The notes beneath the pieces were generated by a model, which did no database searches, was not told where the DNA came from, and worked only from the letters and a program-made list of their open reading frames with translations. From the NCBI GenBank assembly GCA_018066125.1, contig JAGHSA010000017.1, positions 1 through 57,525 of the forward strand: DNA of 57,525 nt. Reading direction: 5' to 3'. The translations under genes were made by a program, and so were the position numbers. Positions 34,369 through 43,342 of this stretch are shown here, piece after piece. Each line of letters starts with the position of its first letter. Position 1 is the stretch's first letter. The DNA is from Candidatus Cryptobacteroides onthequi (lineage in GTDB: Bacteria > Bacteroidota > Bacteroidia > Bacteroidales > UBA932).

Positions 34369-35025
34369 ATGCTGTTTTCAACGGCATACTTCCCTCCTGT
34401 CGAATACTTCGCCAAGATAGCTGAAGGCTTCACGTTGTCACCGGACGACATGAAGCCTTCTATCATATACATCGAGGCCTGCGAGCACTATCAGAAACAG
34501 TCCTACCGCAACAGATGCAAGTTCTACGCAGAGAACGGCATCCAGACCCTGAGCGTGCCTGTGGTCCACAGGAACGGCACATTCTCTCACCCGATCACAG
34601 AGATCGAAGTGGACTACTCCACCCCATGGGTGCTCAGAAGCGAAAGGGCCATCACATCAGCCTACGAATCTTCCGCCTATTTCGATTACTACAAAGACGA
34701 GCTGTTCGAGCTCATGGAAGCCGGTACGCCCACTCTGTTCGGGCTCAACATGTCGATCACGGAGTGGTTTCTCAAGAAGCTCGGCATACCGGCGGAGATA
34801 AGGATGACTGATGGATTCCACGCGGTGAGCCCGGATGTCTATGGAGAAGACCTCCGCAGCATCATACACCCGAAGAAGGAGAACACCATACTGGAAGACC
34901 TGCAACTGAAAAAGCCGTATTACCAGGTTTTCTCCCGGAAACACGGCTTTATCGCCAATCTGTCCATCATGGACCTTCTGTTCAACGAAGGGCCGGACAG
35001 TATAGTCTGGCTGAAGAAGATCTAG
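34369..35025 (+). CDS. WbqC-family protein
   Basis: 218-residue cytosolic protein with family traits: a YFPPVEYFAKI start, YQKQSYRNRCKFYAENGIQT and LNMSITEWFLKKLGI. WbqC-like proteins occur in polysaccharide or lipopolysaccharide loci, sometimes with a suspected aminotransferase or acyltransferase role, but no activity is established to my knowledge. The position directly after lpxA supports a link to cell-surface glycolipid. Its stop and that of the converging FadL-like gene share the four bases CTAG. Confidence 0.8.
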   Translation: MLFSTAYFPPVEYFAKIAEGFTLSPDDMKPSIIYIEACEHYQKQSYRNRCKFYAENGIQTLSVPVVHRNGTFSHPITEIEVDYSTPWVLRSERAITSAYESSAYFDYYKDELFELMEAGTPTLFGLNMSITEWFLKKLGIPAEIRMTDGFHAVSPDVYGEDLRSIIHPKKENTILEDLQLKKPYYQVFSRKHGFIANLSIMDLLFNEGPDSIVWLKKI

Positions 35026-36578
35026 AATCTCCAGCCCAGAGTGAATACTATATCGAGAAGATTCTTTGCCACCTTCACCTCAGGAGACTTTGTCTCAAGA
35101 TAGTCATCGTATGGATAATACCATGACACAGGGAAGAGTGTGCTCCTTACGGCCGCGTCAGCGAAGAATGAACCAGGAGACGAGTAACCCACACCGAATG
35201 AGAAGGCATTGGTGATGTCTGTATAGTCAGGGCATGAGTAGCTCTTGAAATTGTATCCGGCTCTGAGTGAAACCGCAGGTGTGACCTTGGCCTCGGCACC
35301 GACTCTGATGCAGTTGGTGGTACCTGCATAATTCCATATCTCTGTATTGACCTCAGACCAGTCGTCTGAAGAGAAGGAATCATAGTTGGAGAACTTCATC
35401 CTGCGGGAGTTGGTCCTCTCGTAATCCACGCTGATGAATCCCGCACTGCCGATGGTATAGGCAGCACCCACATTGAGGATGGCAGGAGTCTTGAGATCGT
35501 ATGTGTACTCTCCGTCCGGAGTATCATAAAGATCATCGCTGAAGCCCTTCAGCTGGCAGATGCCATCCCACTTCCATCTCTCTGTCAATGTCATGATGGT
35601 CGGAGTCTGGACAGCAGCTCCGATACGGAGTCCCTCGACAGGAAGCCAGATGAAGCCGAGCTTCGCATAGACACCTGTACCGTTGACCTCGATGGTATAT
35701 CTCTGGCGGGCAGCGATGAATGCAGTCTGCACACCGTCGATATCCATTATGAAATCATTCGGATCCTGAGCCTCTTCGAGCTGGTTGATGGACTCGTTAT
35801 AGGTCAGATACGGGATACCGATATTCACACCTGCATAGAACTTGTCGGAGAAATTGGCACCGAAGTTCATGATGAGGTCGTTCTTGCTGCCGTAATGCTG
35901 CTTGAGATAAGACTGCCTGATAGGGCCGCCGATGCCGATATCACCGTTGTCGTAGATCAGCTCCGTCGAACCGAGATAGTCGATGACACCGTCATGCTCA
36001 TATTCTGCTATCATGCCAGACTTGTAGCCGAGCACATCTGTCCAGGCAACTCCTGAATTGTAGTCATTGAGACTGCCAGGTGCCACGCCCTGATTGCGGG
36101 CAGCCATTGCTCCCATGAACGAAGAAGAGGAATTGACTCCCGTGACAGACATCCTGTCGGAGAACACATTGGTCGAATTGGTTATGACTCCGAATGAGAA
36201 ACTCTTGAGCCCATAGTTGCTGCCGGTGCTGTAATCAAGCACCAGACCCATATTGGGGAGAGTGAATCTGGTACGCGAGTCGCTGTTGACAGATGTGAAG
36301 TCAGAATAAGACACCGGAGTATAAGACGCCGTGGTGGCGCCGATGCTGACGTTCGGGCTGATGGTGAACTGCGAATAGCCGGCCACAGCCGAGCCTGCAG
36401 GGTTGATGCCGATGGAGCCGAGATCGCCTCCGAGGGCGGTCATGGCATTGCCGAGGGCGATTGACCTCGCAGTACCGTAGTAGTTGTTGTCTGAATAAAT
36501 CAGACCGTCATACATGTTCTGGGCAGATGCCACTGCTGCAGCGAGTCCCAGCGCGGTGATTGCTATTATCTTTTTCAT
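35022..36578 (-). CDS. FadL/OmpP1-type outer-membrane transport protein
   Basis: 518-residue outer-membrane beta-barrel with a 19-residue signal peptide (MKKIIAITALGLAAAVASA). Typical features are GTARSIALGNAMTALGGDLG (residues about 36-55) and INPAGSAV near residue 60, alternating barrel strands, and a C-terminal aromatic residue (FTLGWRF). FadL relatives take up long-chain fatty acids or other hydrophobic compounds. It is about 50 bases downstream of the Trp/Tyr-rich gene on the same strand and may be cotranscribed. Confidence 0.9.
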   Translation of the reverse strand: MKKIIAITALGLAAAVASAQNMYDGLIYSDNNYYGTARSIALGNAMTALGGDLGSIGINPAGSAVAGYSQFTISPNVSIGATTASYTPVSYSDFTSVNSDSRTRFTLPNMGLVLDYSTGSNYGLKSFSFGVITNSTNVFSDRMSVTGVNSSSSFMGAMAARNQGVAPGSLNDYNSGVAWTDVLGYKSGMIAEYEHDGVIDYLGSTELIYDNGDIGIGGPIRQSYLKQHYGSKNDLIMNFGANFSDKFYAGVNIGIPYLTYNESINQLEEAQDPNDFIMDIDGVQTAFIAARQRYTIEVNGTGVYAKLGFIWLPVEGLRIGAAVQTPTIMTLTERWKWDGICQLKGFSDDLYDTPDGEYTYDLKTPAILNVGAAYTIGSAGFISVDYERTNSRRMKFSNYDSFSSDDWSEVNTEIWNYAGTTNCIRVGAEAKVTPAVSLRAGYNFKSYSCPDYTDITNAFSFGVGYSSPGSFFADAAVRSTLFPVSWYYPYDDYLETKSPEVKVAKNLLDIVFTLGWRF

Positions 36579-36631
36579 AACTTATAGACGATTTGAACAG
36601 GTGAATGTTAACAGGCACAGAGAGGGATGGG

Positions 36632-37990
36632 CTATCTTCTGTGGCCGCCGCCGGATGAACTGTGGCTCGATCCGCCGCCGGAATAGCCGCCGCCGGAAGA
36701 GCTGCCACCGGAGTATCCGCCTCCGCTGCTGCTGCGGCTGTATGAACCGGACGAGCTGGATGAACTGCGGCTGAATGAGCCGGAGTCATTTGAGGAGCTG
36801 CGGCTGTACGAGCTTCCGGACGTGGTGCGGCTGGCACCTGACGGTACGGCCGACCTGGCGGTACCTACTGCAGGAGAGCTCCTGCGCACCACTGTGCTGC
36901 CGGTGGTGCTTGTGGTGCCGGTGGATGGACGGGATCCCGATGCAGGCTGGCCAGCAGCCGGCGAAGATGCCCTTCTGGTAGTGCTTGTGCTGCCCGATGC
37001 AGCCGGAGCCTTGGTAGACGCTGACTGACGGGAAGTCGAAGATGCGGACCTGCGTACTGAGGATGTGGATCCGAGACCGTTTCTCATCTCTGTAGAATGA
37101 GATGGGGCACCTCCGTTATAACCGCCTCTTACACTGCCTGTGCCCATAGTCCTTGAGCGCGGTGTGTACCGGTACTCGTGGCCATGATGCCCGCCGTAGC
37201 CTGGATAGTGGCCATAGTAAGGATAGTCCCACATGCCCCAGTGGCCGTGGTATCCGTAATATCCGTAAGGGCCATACATGCCGTACATGCCATAAGGTCC
37301 GTACATTCCCCAAGGGCCGTACCAGTCCCACATGCCGTAAGGGCCGTACCATGAATCCCAGTACCACGGATCCCAGGCCATCGATCCCCAGTACCATGGA
37401 CCCCAGTATCTTGAGCCCCAGTAGATGGAAGAGTGGCCGAAGAACGGCGAATACCATGAATCATAGTACCATGGATCATACCATCCGCCCCAGCCCCAGC
37501 GGCTGTGATACCAAGGGTCGAAGCAGCCTGTGTGCCATGGATATCCCCAGCCGATGGATATGGAAGGTCCCCACCAGTACGGACTGTGCCAACCGATGCC
37601 GAAGCCATAGCCGTGGAACGGAGAATAACCGTACGGATAAAGGCCCATGCCGCGGTAGTTCTGACGCATATAGTCATATGGATCCATCAATGACAGAGTG
37701 GCAGTGCTGTCTGCAGGATTCCACTTGAAAGTGGCCACCTTGTTTTCCGGTATGAATAAGGTATCGCCTTGGGCGCCCCTCTTGAGGAACACCTGAGAGC
37801 CGCGTGTGCGGGCTGCAAGATCGGCGATCTCGGACTGAGAGACTGCAGCAGCAGCCTTGTCCACCTTTTCTGGTCTGGCATAGATGCCATCCTGGAAACG
37901 CTGCCCTGATTTCTGAGTAGTCTGTGCTAAAGAGGCGCAAGACCAAAGCACCGCAATAGCCGAAACAAATAGTGTCAGATGCTTTTTCAT
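36632..37990 (-). CDS. Exported Trp/Tyr/Gly-rich low-complexity protein
   Basis: 452 residues, function unknown. The signal peptide covers about residues 1-22 (FVSAIAVLWSCASLAQ); the Cys at 18 makes a lipoprotein conceivable, but Trp before Ser-Cys is unusual in a lipobox. Residues 25-105 look like a small folded domain. Residues 110-275 are extraordinarily rich in Trp, Tyr, Gly, Pro, His and Met, with units such as WYDPWYYDSWYSPFFG and GPYGMYGMYGPYGYYGYHGH. Residues 290-400 are Ser/Thr/Ala-rich, and the tail is Gly-Ser with GGGYSGG repeats ending HRR. Such composition suits an adhesive, matrix or self-associating surface protein. Clear start, signal and in-frame composition support a real gene. 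Confidence 0.8.
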   Translation of the reverse strand: MKKHLTLFVSAIAVLWSCASLAQTTQKSGQRFQDGIYARPEKVDKAAAAVSQSEIADLAARTRGSQVFLKRGAQGDTLFIPENKVATFKWNPADSTATLSLMDPYDYMRQNYRGMGLYPYGYSPFHGYGFGIGWHSPYWWGPSISIGWGYPWHTGCFDPWYHSRWGWGGWYDPWYYDSWYSPFFGHSSIYWGSRYWGPWYWGSMAWDPWYWDSWYGPYGMWDWYGPWGMYGPYGMYGMYGPYGYYGYHGHWGMWDYPYYGHYPGYGGHHGHEYRYTPRSRTMGTGSVRGGYNGGAPSHSTEMRNGLGSTSSVRRSASSTSRQSASTKAPAASGSTSTTRRASSPAAGQPASGSRPSTGTTSTTGSTVVRRSSPAVGTARSAVPSGASRTTSGSSYSRSSSNDSGSFSRSSSSSSGSYSRSSSGGGYSGGSSSGGGYSGGGSSHSSSGGGHRR

Positions 37991-38012
37991 GATGTTGTCT
38001 CTTAAAAATTAG

Positions 38013-38030
38013 TATATTTGTGCAAATATA
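38013..38030. promoter_or_regulatory. Overlapping convergent-facing minus-7 boxes: proS and Trp/Tyr-rich gene
   Basis: TATATTTGTGCAAATATA is a near-perfect palindrome made of a plus-strand TATATTTG (38013-38020, towards proS) and a minus-strand TATATTTG (38030-38023, towards the exported protein). The two predicted start sites cross, so both polymerases cannot occupy the site together. Confidence 0.6.
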
Positions 38031-38062
38031 ATTTAAACAAGCTAACTAGCAAAAAGAATACC

Positions 38063-39541
38063 ATGGCAAAAGAGGTGACATCCCGTACTGAGAACTACTC
38101 TCAGTGGTACAATGATCTGGTAGTGAAAGCCGACCTCGCAGAGCAGTCTGCAGTAAGAGGTTGTATGGTCATCAAGCCTTATGGCTACGCGATATGGGAA
38201 AAGATGCAGAGCGTCCTGGACGCCAAGTTCAAGAAGACCGGAGTGAAGAACGCCTACTTCCCGCTCTTCATCCCGAAATCTTTCTTCAGCCGCGAGGCTG
38301 AGCATGTGGCGGGATTCGCCAAGGAGTGTGCGGTAGTCACACACCACAGGCTCATGAACGACCCTGACGGAAAGGGCGTCATCGTCGACCCTGCAGCCAA
38401 GCTCGAGGAAGAGCTCATCGTTCGTCCGACCTCAGAGACCATCATCTGGAGCACATACAAGAACTGGATCACATCCTGGAGAGACCTCCCTATCCTCTGC
38501 AACCAGTGGTGCAATGTAGTGAGATGGGAGATGCGCACCCGTCTCTTCCTCCGCACCGCAGAGTTCCTCTGGCAGGAAGGCCACACCGCACATGCCACAT
38601 CGGCAGAGGCCGAGGCAAAGGCGAACGAGATGGTGCAGGTATATGCCGACTTCGCGCGCAACACCATGGCGCTCCCTGTCATTGTGGGACACAAGAGCCC
38701 GAATGAGAGATTTGCAGGTGCACTCGACACCCTCACCATCGAGGCGATGATGCAGGACGGAAAAGCGCTCCAGGCAGGCACATCACACTTCCTGGGACAG
38801 AACTTCGCGAAGTCGTTCGACGTGACATATCAGAACAAGGAAGGAAAGCAGGAGTATGTATGGGCAACATCCTGGGGCGTCAGCACACGTCTCATGGGTG
38901 CCCTGATCATGGCTCACGGAGACGACAACGGTCTCGTGCTTCCTCCTGCCATCGCTCCTATCCAGGTAGTGATGGTACCTATCTACAAGACCGCCGAGGA
39001 GCACGACGCCATCCTCGACAAGATGTACGAGATCAAGGGCGTCCTGGAAGAGATGGGACACAGCGTCCAGGTGGACGACCGCGACACTCTCCGCCCGGGC
39101 TTCAAATTTGCCGAGTGGGAGCTCAAGGGTGTGCCGGTACGTCTCGCCATGGGTCCACGCGACCTCCAGAACGGGACTGTAGAGGTACACAGAAGAGACA
39201 CGCTCGAGAAGCAGACCGTCGGCCTCGAGGGACTTGAGGACCACATCCACAGACTCCTTGACGACATCCAGCAGAACATCTACCAGAAGGCTCTCGACTT
39301 CCGCACAGCCAACATACGCAAGTGTGACAGCTGGGAAGAATTCAAGGAAGAGATCAAGAAGGGTGGATTCCTCCTCTGCCACTGGGACGGCACTGCCGAG
39401 ACAGAGCAGAAGATCAAAGACGAGACAAAGGCAACCATCAGATGCATCCCTGTCGACAGTTGCGTATGCGAGGAAGAGGGCAAGTGCATCTACAGTGGAA
39501 AACCTTCAGACAGACGCGTCGTATTCGCAATTTCTTACTAG
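38063..39541 (+). CDS. proS: Prolyl-tRNA synthetase (short, archaeal/eukaryotic-type)
   Basis: Class II synthetase charging tRNA-Pro, 492 residues. It lacks the inserted editing domain of the E. coli type, so it belongs to the shorter archaeal/eukaryotic-like form with a C-terminal extension, as in other Bacteroidetes. Class II motifs include [10 protein letters not shown] (motif 1 region), [20 protein letters not shown] and [15 protein letters not shown] (motif 2 region), and a [20 protein letters not shown] segment (motif 3). The C-terminal domain carries Cys residues ([12 protein letters not shown]). The start is the ATG encoding MAKEVTSR; an upstream in-frame codon lies in the promoter box. 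Confidence 0.96.
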   Translation: MAKEVTSRTENYSQWYNDLVVKADLAEQSAVRGCMVIKPYGYAIWEKMQSVLDAKFKKTGVKNAYFPLFIPKSFFSREAEHVAGFAKECAVVTHHRLMNDPDGKGVIVDPAAKLEEELIVRPTSETIIWSTYKNWITSWRDLPILCNQWCNVVRWEMRTRLFLRTAEFLWQEGHTAHATSAEAEAKANEMVQVYADFARNTMALPVIVGHKSPNERFAGALDTLTIEAMMQDGKALQAGTSHFLGQNFAKSFDVTYQNKEGKQEYVWATSWGVSTRLMGALIMAHGDDNGLVLPPAIAPIQVVMVPIYKTAEEHDAILDKMYEIKGVLEEMGHSVQVDDRDTLRPGFKFAEWELKGVPVRLAMGPRDLQNGTVEVHRRDTLEKQTVGLEGLEDHIHRLLDDIQQNIYQKALDFRTANIRKCDSWEEFKEEIKKGGFLLCHWDGTAETEQKIKDETKATIRCIPVDSCVCEEEGKCIYSGKPSDRRVVFAISY

Positions 39542-39550
39542 AAGACAGAC

Positions 39551-40570
39551 ATGAAGATCAGAACAATTTCACTTGCTGTCATTGCTTTGACAGCAGGCTT
39601 CCAGAGTTTTGCACAGACCAATGTACAGGATGCGGCAGCAGCTGCCGCAGCTGCTCTCGCCGCAGCTCCCGAGGCTCAGGCAGAGGTTGCCAAGCCTGTC
39701 TACTGGAAGAAATCAGCCGTCATGAACCTCGGTTTCACCAACACCACGCTCCACAGCTGGGCTGCCGGAGGTTACAACACAGTATCCCTGAACAGCGCCA
39801 TCGACGCCAACGCAAACTATGCCAAGGATCTCATGGCATGGAACAACCGACTCCAGCTCGGATACGGCTTCCTCTATTCAAGTGACAAGCCTATACTCCA
39901 GAAGAGCACGGACCTGTTTTACGGAGAGAGCAAATGGGCATACAGGACAGGTGCCAACTCACATTTCAGCTACACCGCATCGTTTGACTTCAGATCCCAG
40001 TTCTCCAATAGCTACAAGTACTCCAACCCAAAGGTTGAAGACCCTACAAGAAAGGACTGGAAGGACAGCCGGACGCTTCAGTCAGGTCTCATCTCGCCAG
40101 CCTACACCAACCTGGCGCTCGGTATGCAGTGGAAACCGAAGGACTGGTTCGTAGTGAATGTCGCGCCTCTGACCGGTGGTTTCACCATCGTCAACAACCC
40201 GTCCCTCCGCAAGAACTACAGCATGCCGCTGAAGGAAGAGTATGCAGGAGTGACGGAAATCGAGGGAAAGATGTATGAGTTCGCCCGTTTCCAGCTCGGT
40301 GCCCAGATCAAGACCGACTTCAAGATGACCATAAACAAGGTCATCAACTACGAGACACAGCTCGTCCTTTTCTCCGACTACCTCAACAAGCCGCAGAACA
40401 TGCGTGTGAACTGGGACAACAAGATCACATGGCAGATGGCCAAGTACTTCATGATAGCGTTCCAGACCTGGCTCATATACGACCCTAACGTCTTCATCGA
40501 CGGCAAACAGAGCATCCAGTTCAAGGAATACCTCTCAATCAACTTCACCTACACGTTCAAGTCCAAATAG
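39551..40570 (+). CDS. DUF3078 outer-membrane protein
   Basis: 339 residues with a 21-residue signal peptide ending SFAQ, then an Ala-rich spacer (DAAAAAAAALAAAPEAQAE). The rest shows alternating beta-strands typical of a small outer-membrane barrel: WKKSAVMNLGFTNTTLHSWA, YAKDLMAWNNRLQLGYGFLY and a C-terminal strand INFTYTFKSK. DUF3078 proteins are Bacteroidetes-specific and of unknown function. It lies ten bases after proS and three bases before tilS in one operon. Confidence 0.85.
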   Translation: MKIRTISLAVIALTAGFQSFAQTNVQDAAAAAAAALAAAPEAQAEVAKPVYWKKSAVMNLGFTNTTLHSWAAGGYNTVSLNSAIDANANYAKDLMAWNNRLQLGYGFLYSSDKPILQKSTDLFYGESKWAYRTGANSHFSYTASFDFRSQFSNSYKYSNPKVEDPTRKDWKDSRTLQSGLISPAYTNLALGMQWKPKDWFVVNVAPLTGGFTIVNNPSLRKNYSMPLKEEYAGVTEIEGKMYEFARFQLGAQIKTDFKMTINKVINYETQLVLFSDYLNKPQNMRVNWDNKITWQMAKYFMIAFQTWLIYDPNVFIDGKQSIQFKEYLSINFTYTFKSK

Positions 40571-40572
40571 GG

Positions 40573-41478
40573 ATGAAGATTCTCCTCGCAGTCAGTGGAG
40601 GCATCGACTCGATGTACATGGCTGAGAGATACAGCCGCACAGCCAAGCCGTCAGACTTGGCTGTCGCTCATTGTAACTTCAGGCTCCGCGGAGAGGAAAG
40701 CGACGGAGATGAGGCATTCGTGCGCGCATGGTGCGCACGGAAAGGGATAGAGATGTACAGCGCGGCGTTTGACACCGCGGCTTGTGCTTCGGACAGCGGC
40801 ATTAGCATCGAAATGGCAGCCAGGGAGCTGCGATATGCATGGTTTGCAGAGTTGTGCAGAGAACATGGGTTCGATGCCGTGGCAGTGGCCCACAATGCCA
40901 ACGACAATGCCGAGACCATGATGCTCAACCTGCTGCGCGGCACTGGAGGAAAGGGAATCCAGGGGATGAAAGAAGAAGGCCTGGTACCGGGAGCTGCGGA
41001 TGTGAAGCTGCTCAGGCCTCTGCTCCGGGTCAGCCGCGAGGAGATACACCGCTTCATGACTTCTGAAGGACTGAAATGGCGGGAAGACCATACAAACGCC
41101 GAAAACATCTACAAACGGAACAAGATACGGAATGAGATATTCCCGCTCTTCGCACAGATCAATCCGGCGTTCCTCAAGGCCCTCGGACGCGACATGGCCC
41201 ATCTGGGACAGGAGCACGAGATAGCCGAGCGCTATTTCAGGAGCTGTGCACTCCCCTCTCTGGAGGCCGGGCTGAACCTGAGGTCTCTGATGACTCTGGA
41301 CAGCTGGGAATGGCTTCTTTTCAGGCTCTGCGAGCCATACAATCTGAGCGAGGAGACCTTCGACAAGCTGGTGGCTCTGCTGAAATCCGGACGGACTATA
41401 AGCAGCAAGACATTCGAGTCTCCCACGCACCTTTTATATATAAAGGGAAAGGAGCTCTACGCTGCGCCAAGAATCTGA
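40573..41478 (+). CDS. tilS: tRNA(Ile)-lysidine synthase
   Basis: ATP-dependent enzyme that converts C34 of tRNA-Ile(CAU) to lysidine so that AUA is read as Ile. The PP-loop SGGIDS (8-13) and the AHNANDNAETMMLNLLRGTG motif identify it. The protein has 301 residues; many family members have about 430 with a C-terminal tRNA-binding domain. Here the end (TISSKTFESPTHLLYIKGKE) lacks most of that domain. The stop is clean and a terminator follows, so this is probably a natural short form. Confidence 0.92.
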   Translation: MKILLAVSGGIDSMYMAERYSRTAKPSDLAVAHCNFRLRGEESDGDEAFVRAWCARKGIEMYSAAFDTAACASDSGISIEMAARELRYAWFAELCREHGFDAVAVAHNANDNAETMMLNLLRGTGGKGIQGMKEEGLVPGAADVKLLRPLLRVSREEIHRFMTSEGLKWREDHTNAENIYKRNKIRNEIFPLFAQINPAFLKALGRDMAHLGQEHEIAERYFRSCALPSLEAGLNLRSLMTLDSWEWLLFRLCEPYNLSEETFDKLVALLKSGRTISSKTFESPTHLLYIKGKELYAAPRI

Positions 41479-41483
41479 TTGAT

Positions 41484-41519
41484 GAAAAAAAGGGGGCTGC
41501 TCTCACGAGCAGTCCCCTT
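41484..41519 (-). terminator. Terminator of the susC-susD operon
   Basis: On the minus strand AAGGGGACTGCTC and GAGCAGCCCCCTT pair around GTGA, followed by seven T residues. It begins about 20 bases past the susD stop. Confidence 0.88.
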
Positions 41520-41539
41520 CACATTATTAACAAAACGAA

Positions 41540-43327
41540 TCAATATCCTGGATTCTGAGTGAGAGTATGGCCATTCTTTGAATAAAGCTCGATCTCACTG
41601 TAAGGGAGAGCCTTGAGGACGAGATGTCCGTCAGCTGCCCAATATCTGTTGTTCTCTGGAACCTTGTATACAAGCTGCATCACAGAACCGTTCGCAACAG
41701 CGGCAAGACCTGTAGAACCGTCAACCTTGACTGCAATGCTCTTGCTCTCAGCAGGAACTGATGAAGAAGTCGTGAAGTAGTAGTCGGCATTTCCGTCACC
41801 GTCTGCGTCATAGGCAGAATCAAGTGCAGGGAAGTTGATACCGGTCCAGGAAGCCTTTGCGAGAAGCTCGCCGCGACCCCAGCGGAGGAGGTCATCTACG
41901 CGCTGTCCCTCGAGACAGAGTTCGCACGCACGCTCGCGACGGATCTCCATGATGGCAGCGTCTGTTACATCAGGGAAGAAGTTTGCCTTGAGGTAGCTGT
42001 CGACTGCTGTAGGCTTTGAGGTAAGACCACCGGTGATGCCGGCTCTCTTGCGGATGGCACCCACTGTGGCAGCCCAGTCTGCATCTGAAAGCTGTCCGAG
42101 CTCAGCCTTGGCCTCTGCATATGCAAGGAGAACCTCAGCATAACGGTACACAGGCACACTGTTGTTGTTTGAGCCGCCCTTGCTGTCATTTGCTCCGTCC
42201 GGGCAAGCATCGAGGCTGAACTTGATGATCTGGTAGCCGAGAGGTGCTGACTGATCTGCAATTGAAGGAACGACAACCTTGCCGCTGTACTTGTAGCCAG
42301 GAGTCCTGACGATGGCTGCAAGGCGTGGGTCACGATCTTTGAACTCAGTAGCAAAAGTCTCAGTTGCATAACCAGCCTTTGCGGTGTATGCGGTACCGTC
42401 CTTCATGAGATAGGTATTGATGAAGTTGCGCACGAGAGACTTCTGGTTCGAGTAGTTGTAGTAAGTGTTCTGGCTGCCCATGATGGTTGATGAAGTGGCA
42501 GCACCGAGGATCACTTCCTTGGTATCGAGAGCCTTGCTGGTGAAGAGAGAACGGTAAGATGACGCGAGCTCAAACTTGCCGCTGTCCATGATGAACTTTG
42601 CAGCGGAAGCAGCCTCTGAATAGAGATCCTCGACAGTGTAGTTTGAGAATGCCTTTCCAAGGACTGAAGTGCTGACATTGTTGTACTTGCGGAATGAAGC
42701 CTCAAAGAGGTTCACTCTCATCTTCACGAATGCAGCGACATACTTGGTGACTGTAGTTGCATCCTTGCTCTCTGCAGTGATGTTCTCCATGGCATAGTCG
42801 AGATCCTCATTGATTTTGAGAACGACATAGTCACGGCTGTCTCTATCCTTGTACTCATCGCCTGTCGCAGCGGTGACTACATGATCGAAATAAGGGATGT
42901 CACCGTACTGGGTGAGAATTTCAAAATACTTGAGTGCACGGAAGAAACGGCCCTGAGCCACGTAGTTGGCCTTTTCAGCACCTGACACGCCACAAGCCTC
43001 GGACTCCATGAGCGAGAGGAAGTAGTTGATGTCTCTGACGGTGCCCCAGCCACCGAAGGATGATTCGCTCTTGGAATCATAACCTACAGTGAAACGTCCA
43101 CTGAGAGAGTTTGCTATTGCATAGTCAGAACCGCCCTCGCTGCTGTATGCCTCAGTGAGAGATGGGAAACGTGATGCATAGAATGTATTCAGAGCCATCT
43201 GGATGTTGGTGGCGTTGCTCACTACCATTCCCTCACCGAAATCGTTAGGTGTGAACTCTGAGATCTCACAAGAAGCAGCAACTGAAACGATAGCTGCAAA
43301 GGCAATTGATTTAAGTATATTTTTCAT
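41540..43327 (-). CDS. SusD/RagB-type nutrient-binding lipoprotein
   Basis: Surface lipoprotein that lids the SusC channel and captures ligand, 595 residues. The lipoprotein signal ends VAASC (Cys20). SusD features: an N-terminal helical TPR-like region (TNIQMALNTFYASRFPSLTE), FFRALKYFEILTQYGDIPYF near 130-150, YRYAEVLLAYAEAKAELGQL near 390, and MEIRRERACELCLEGQRVDDLLRWGRG near 465. It starts 15 bases after the SusC stop. No glycoside hydrolase gene adjoins, so the ligand need not be a large polysaccharide. Confidence 0.95.
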   Translation of the reverse strand: MKNILKSIAFAAIVSVAASCEISEFTPNDFGEGMVVSNATNIQMALNTFYASRFPSLTEAYSSEGGSDYAIANSLSGRFTVGYDSKSESSFGGWGTVRDINYFLSLMESEACGVSGAEKANYVAQGRFFRALKYFEILTQYGDIPYFDHVVTAATGDEYKDRDSRDYVVLKINEDLDYAMENITAESKDATTVTKYVAAFVKMRVNLFEASFRKYNNVSTSVLGKAFSNYTVEDLYSEAASAAKFIMDSGKFELASSYRSLFTSKALDTKEVILGAATSSTIMGSQNTYYNYSNQKSLVRNFINTYLMKDGTAYTAKAGYATETFATEFKDRDPRLAAIVRTPGYKYSGKVVVPSIADQSAPLGYQIIKFSLDACPDGANDSKGGSNNNSVPVYRYAEVLLAYAEAKAELGQLSDADWAATVGAIRKRAGITGGLTSKPTAVDSYLKANFFPDVTDAAIMEIRRERACELCLEGQRVDDLLRWGRGELLAKASWTGINFPALDSAYDADGDGNADYYFTTSSSVPAESKSIAVKVDGSTGLAAVANGSVMQLVYKVPENNRYWAADGHLVLKALPYSEIELYSKNGHTLTQNPGY

Positions 43328-43342
43328 ATCTGTATCCTCCTA

